A stretch of DNA of 64,000 nucleotides from an uncultured Oceanospirillaceae bacterium. GTDB taxonomy: Bacteria > Pseudomonadota > Gammaproteobacteria > Pseudomonadales > Balneatricaceae. The stretch is taken from assembly GCA_937138495.1 (NCBI GenBank), contig CAKZPE010000022.1, positions 62,001-126,000 of the forward strand, in the 5' to 3' direction. This document shows positions 61,466-64,000 of the stretch, piece after piece (within the stretch, counting starts at the first letter, position 1; each line of letters begins with the position of its first letter). The position numbers were made by a program, and so were the translations under genes. The notes under the pieces were generated by a model, which was not told the origin of the DNA, ran no database searches, and was given only the letters and a program-made list of their open reading frames with translations.

Positions 61466-62457
61466 CAGAGAAAATGATGAAACAGGATTCCCGGTCAGCG
61501 TCTGGCCGTTTACCTTTGCGGGGCTTGCATGTATTTGCCGTGGCAGCCCGTCATGGCAGCTTTAAAAAAGCCGCTGAAGAGTTATGTGTCACCCCTCAGG
61601 CGGTCAGCCTTCAGGTACGGTCTCTGGAAGAGTCATTACAGTTCAGTCTGTTTATACGTTTGCCGGCCGGAATTCAGTTAACGCCCGAAGGCGGACAGTT
61701 GCTGGATTACGTTGAGCGGGGTGTCAATCTTATAGAAACAGGCATTGCAGATATCCGGGCCAAGCAGGGGCGGCGTCAGTTTAATATCCGGGTGTCCCCC
61801 TGGTTTGCGGTGCATTGTTTATTGCCGGGATTCAGTGAGTTTGAAGACCGTTATCCGCAGGTGGATTTCAATGTCCGGACTGCGCTGCGGTTTCCGGATT
61901 TTTTCCGGGAAGAGACTGATGTGGCGATACAGTGGGGGTTTGGGCAGTGGCCGTTCCGGCATAAGCAGCCGCTGATCCGTGATGATAAGTGTCTGGTGTG
62001 TGCCCCGGCTTTGCTGGCCCGAAAACCGTTATCGACCCCCCGCGATTTGTTGAATCATAGGTTGTTGTGTACTGAGCTGTCGGTTTATCTGTGGAAACAG
62101 GTCTTGGAACATTTTGATGTGGATACGGTAGCCGAGCGGCAGGCTATGCCACTGGACAGCCAGGCCAGCCAGATTGAGGCCACGTTACAGGGGCTTGGCG
62201 TGGCACTGATGTCGGAAGATGTTGCCCGCGATCATATGGCGACCGGCGCGCTGGTGCAGCCGCTGGGGGACTGGACGGTGAGCCAGCTTGAACCTGCACT
62301 TATGCCCGGTTACTGGCTGATTGCCAGTGAAGGACTGGATGATCTGAACAGTGATACATTAGTCGCCGATTTCATCCGCTGGCAACAGCAACAGCTGCAG
62401 GCTAACCCACTGGTGAAGCACCGGATTGCAGACTTCAGCACACAGACAGGAAAGTAA
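61462..62457 (+). CDS. LysR-family regulator, GcvA-like
   Basis: 331 residues. Start ATG 61462 overlaps the preceding TGA (ATGA). The helix-turn-helix segment LHVFAVAARHGSFKKAAEEL, then VTPQAVSLQVRSLEE, is typical of GcvA-type regulators, as is the effector-domain entry RRQFNIRVSPWFAVHCLLP. Targets cannot be read; no divergent gene is present, so it probably acts elsewhere. Co-transcribed with the channel gene. Confidence 0.92.
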   Translation: MTEKMMKQDSRSASGRLPLRGLHVFAVAARHGSFKKAAEELCVTPQAVSLQVRSLEESLQFSLFIRLPAGIQLTPEGGQLLDYVERGVNLIETGIADIRAKQGRRQFNIRVSPWFAVHCLLPGFSEFEDRYPQVDFNVRTALRFPDFFREETDVAIQWGFGQWPFRHKQPLIRDDKCLVCAPALLARKPLSTPRDLLNHRLLCTELSVYLWKQVLEHFDVDTVAERQAMPLDSQASQIEATLQGLGVALMSEDVARDHMATGALVQPLGDWTVSQLEPALMPGYWLIASEGLDDLNSDTLVADFIRWQQQQLQANPLVKHRIADFSTQTGK

Positions 62458-62480
62458 CATTTAATTTTATTCTGTGTGTG

Positions 62481-62509
62481 AAAGCACGCCCGTCCGGAAG
62501 GCGTGCTTT
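62481..62509. terminator. Terminator between the LysR and chemoreceptor genes
   Basis: AAAGCACGCC / GGCGTGCTTT hairpin with a 9-base loop. The flanking A- and T-runs are short. It lies in the convergent space between the two genes and could serve both. Confidence 0.75.
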
Positions 62510-62583
62510 GCTGCAGGGTTAATACTGAATCAGTACTTTGTGCTCTGAAGTCTTCTGCATATGCCCCTGTGACAGGTTTCATA

Positions 62584-64000
62584 TCAGGTTTTAAAACGGC
62601 TCACTAATCCTTGCAGTTCCAGGTTAAGCTGATTAACAGCCTGACTGGTTTCAGCACTGAGGTCAGCACTTTGTGTAGCCACAGCTGACTGATCTGAAAT
62701 GCTGTGAATTCTCAGGTTAATGTCTTTTGTCATGCCGGTTTGTTCTTCCGAAGCGGTGGCAACCTGACTGTTCATCAGCCTGATTTCTTCAATGGCCTGG
62801 GATATTGTATTAAGAGAGTTTTCACTGTCTCCGACTAAGCCAACTACCTGCTCAGTTTTTTTCACCCCGTCTTCTATAGCCGTCACCGCATCAGCAGAGG
62901 TGTTCTGCAGCTCATCAATAATGGCTCTGATTTCAGTGGTTGATTGCTGGGTTTTACCTGCCAGTGATCTGACTTCATCAGCAACGACTGCAAATCCACG
63001 TCCCTGTTCTCCGGCCCGTGCAGCCTCAATAGCTGCGTTGAGCGCAAGCAAATTGGTTTGTTCGGCAATGCCATGAATAACTTCAACCACGGAGTTAATA
63101 CCAATACTTCTTTTTTGTAACTGGTTTATAACCTGCGCTGTGCTGTTCATCTGGTGCGAAAGCTGTTCGATAGAATGGCGGGTATTATTGACAATGGCCT
63201 GTCCGTTATCAGCAGCCTCCTTGCACGTGTTTGTGCTATTCGCTGCCTGTTCAGCGTTACCGGCAACCTCGCTGGCCGTGACAGACATTTGGTTGGTCGC
63301 GGAGCTGACGCTGTCAATATCCTTCTGTTGTTCAGATGATGCCTGTTGTGCTGCACCGGCAGAATGATTTAACTGTATCTGATGTGTGCTGAGCTTATGT
63401 ACAACCTGAATAATGTCAGTAACCAACTGGTGTAACCTGTCCAGAAAGGTGTCGAATGCATAGGCTAACTGACCAACTTCATCGGCGGAGTTCAGGTTCA
63501 TGCGTAAGGTAAGGTCTCCGTCACCTTCGGCAATTTCTTTCATCTGCGCAGTGATCTGGCTAAGCTTTCTGGTGATCATCATTGGCAGCAATAATATAAG
63601 TGCCAGTATCAGGGTTATGCCAATAATTACAGCTAATGTCATCGACCATTTAGTATTGGTAATGCTGGCACTGGATGCATCTGCACCGCCTTTGACATTA
63701 GACAATGTGGATTCAAGTAATGTATCCAAAAGTTCAGTCAGCTCAGAAAAAATGGGCTCTGACGTGTGGGTGCTGAAATAGGAGTGATTACGTTGTTGTT
63801 CAATGCTGGTTTCGTTTAATTTAATAACTGACTGTGTTTGCCATTCAATAATAAGTGTTTCAATTTTTGCGATAGTCATATCCATGTTGGGAGCAATCCC
63901 GGCATCGGATAATTCTTTATAGGTTCTTATTCGCTTAATTGCCTGGCCAATATCTTTATTAAAGTCCGCTATGTATTTTGTGTGCAGGTCAGCGTCATAG
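62584..64000 (-). CDS. Methyl-accepting chemotaxis protein, N-terminus cut off by the window
   Basis: The frame is open to the window edge; 471 residues are visible. The visible part begins in a helical periplasmic sensor (segments [19 protein letters not shown] and [10 protein letters not shown]), so a four-helix or HBM-type domain is likely. Then come a membrane helix ([20 protein letters not shown]), HAMP, and a complete signalling domain with the tip [19 protein letters not shown] and [12 protein letters not shown]. The C-terminus (LVSRFKT) has no CheR pentapeptide. The internal ATG at 63885 is not the true start, since coding continues upstream. Confidence 0.93.
   Translation of the reverse strand, partial: YDADLHTKYIADFNKDIGQAIKRIRTYKELSDAGIAPNMDMTIAKIETLIIEWQTQSVIKLNETSIEQQRNHSYFSTHTSEPIFSELTELLDTLLESTLSNVKGGADASSASITNTKWSMTLAVIIGITLILALILLLPMMITRKLSQITAQMKEIAEGDGDLTLRMNLNSADEVGQLAYAFDTFLDRLHQLVTDIIQVVHKLSTHQIQLNHSAGAAQQASSEQQKDIDSVSSATNQMSVTASEVAGNAEQAANSTNTCKEAADNGQAIVNNTRHSIEQLSHQMNSTAQVINQLQKRSIGINSVVEVIHGIAEQTNLLALNAAIEAARAGEQGRGFAVVADEVRSLAGKTQQSTTEIRAIIDELQNTSADAVTAIEDGVKKTEQVVGLVGDSENSLNTISQAIEEIRLMNSQVATASEEQTGMTKDINLRIHSISDQSAVATQSADLSAETSQAVNQLNLELQGLVSRFKT

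Overview
The window looks like the chromosome of a free-living, motile, aerobic marine gammaproteobacterium, most like the Oceanospirillaceae. That placement is inference from protein style: many c-di-GMP and chemotaxis proteins, orphan solute-binding proteins, a ZevAB-type zinc pair, pseudoazurin and quaternary-amine oxygenase relatives. No ribosomal or other phylogenetic marker apart from one tRNA is present.

Layout. 1-8.0 kb is a sensory block: a cut-off histidine kinase, a response regulator with a degenerate HD-GYP domain, a Cache-PAS-GGDEF-EAL protein, and an overlapping H-NOX/histidine kinase pair. Together they look like a nitric-oxide to c-di-GMP circuit. At 8.3 kb lies tRNA-Val(GAC) with a duplicated 3' end interrupted by a 71-bp palindromic element, followed by an AT-rich island-like stretch (9.1-12.5 kb) of unrecognised genes. 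12.6-21 kb holds a chemoreceptor, a QseBC/PmrAB-type two-component system, a pseudoazurin, a PmrA/QseB-type operator, and an inverse autotransporter with a beta-helix passenger.

22.3-29.7 kb is a metal block: a family-5 (Nik/Dpp-like) ABC importer and the zevAB zinc genes, each preceded by a Zur-type palindrome. 30-34.3 kb is a TPP-riboswitch operon for thiamine-pyrimidine salvage (thiD-thiZ-thiX-thiY-tenA). Divergent from it is a cobalamin-riboswitch operon for a BtuCDF-type importer (34.5-37.7 kb). 37.7-47.9 kb holds an orphan binding protein, an Old Yellow Enzyme/VOC/LysR group, a macro-domain protein, and five leftward genes that look catabolic (APC transporter, M20 deacylase, DUF1028, Rid protein, flavin monooxygenase). 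Two of the promoters there share a ~45-bp motif. 48.4-51.3 kb is an HD-GYP regulator with a GAF histidine kinase, followed by a MATE pump.

The most unusual locus is 52.98-56.44 kb. A compact cobalamin-riboswitch-like RNA precedes two co-directional genes that together make one Rieske oxygenase split in a complementary way. The first protein keeps the mononuclear-iron site but has lost the Rieske ligands. The second keeps the Rieske ligands, has lost the catalytic histidines, and is fused to a flavin/NAD/ferredoxin reductase. The rest (56.7-64 kb) is housekeeping-like: an orphan binding protein, a secreted endonuclease/phosphatase-family protein, a small membrane methyltransferase-like protein, an MscS-type channel, a GcvA-like LysR regulator and a cut-off chemoreceptor.
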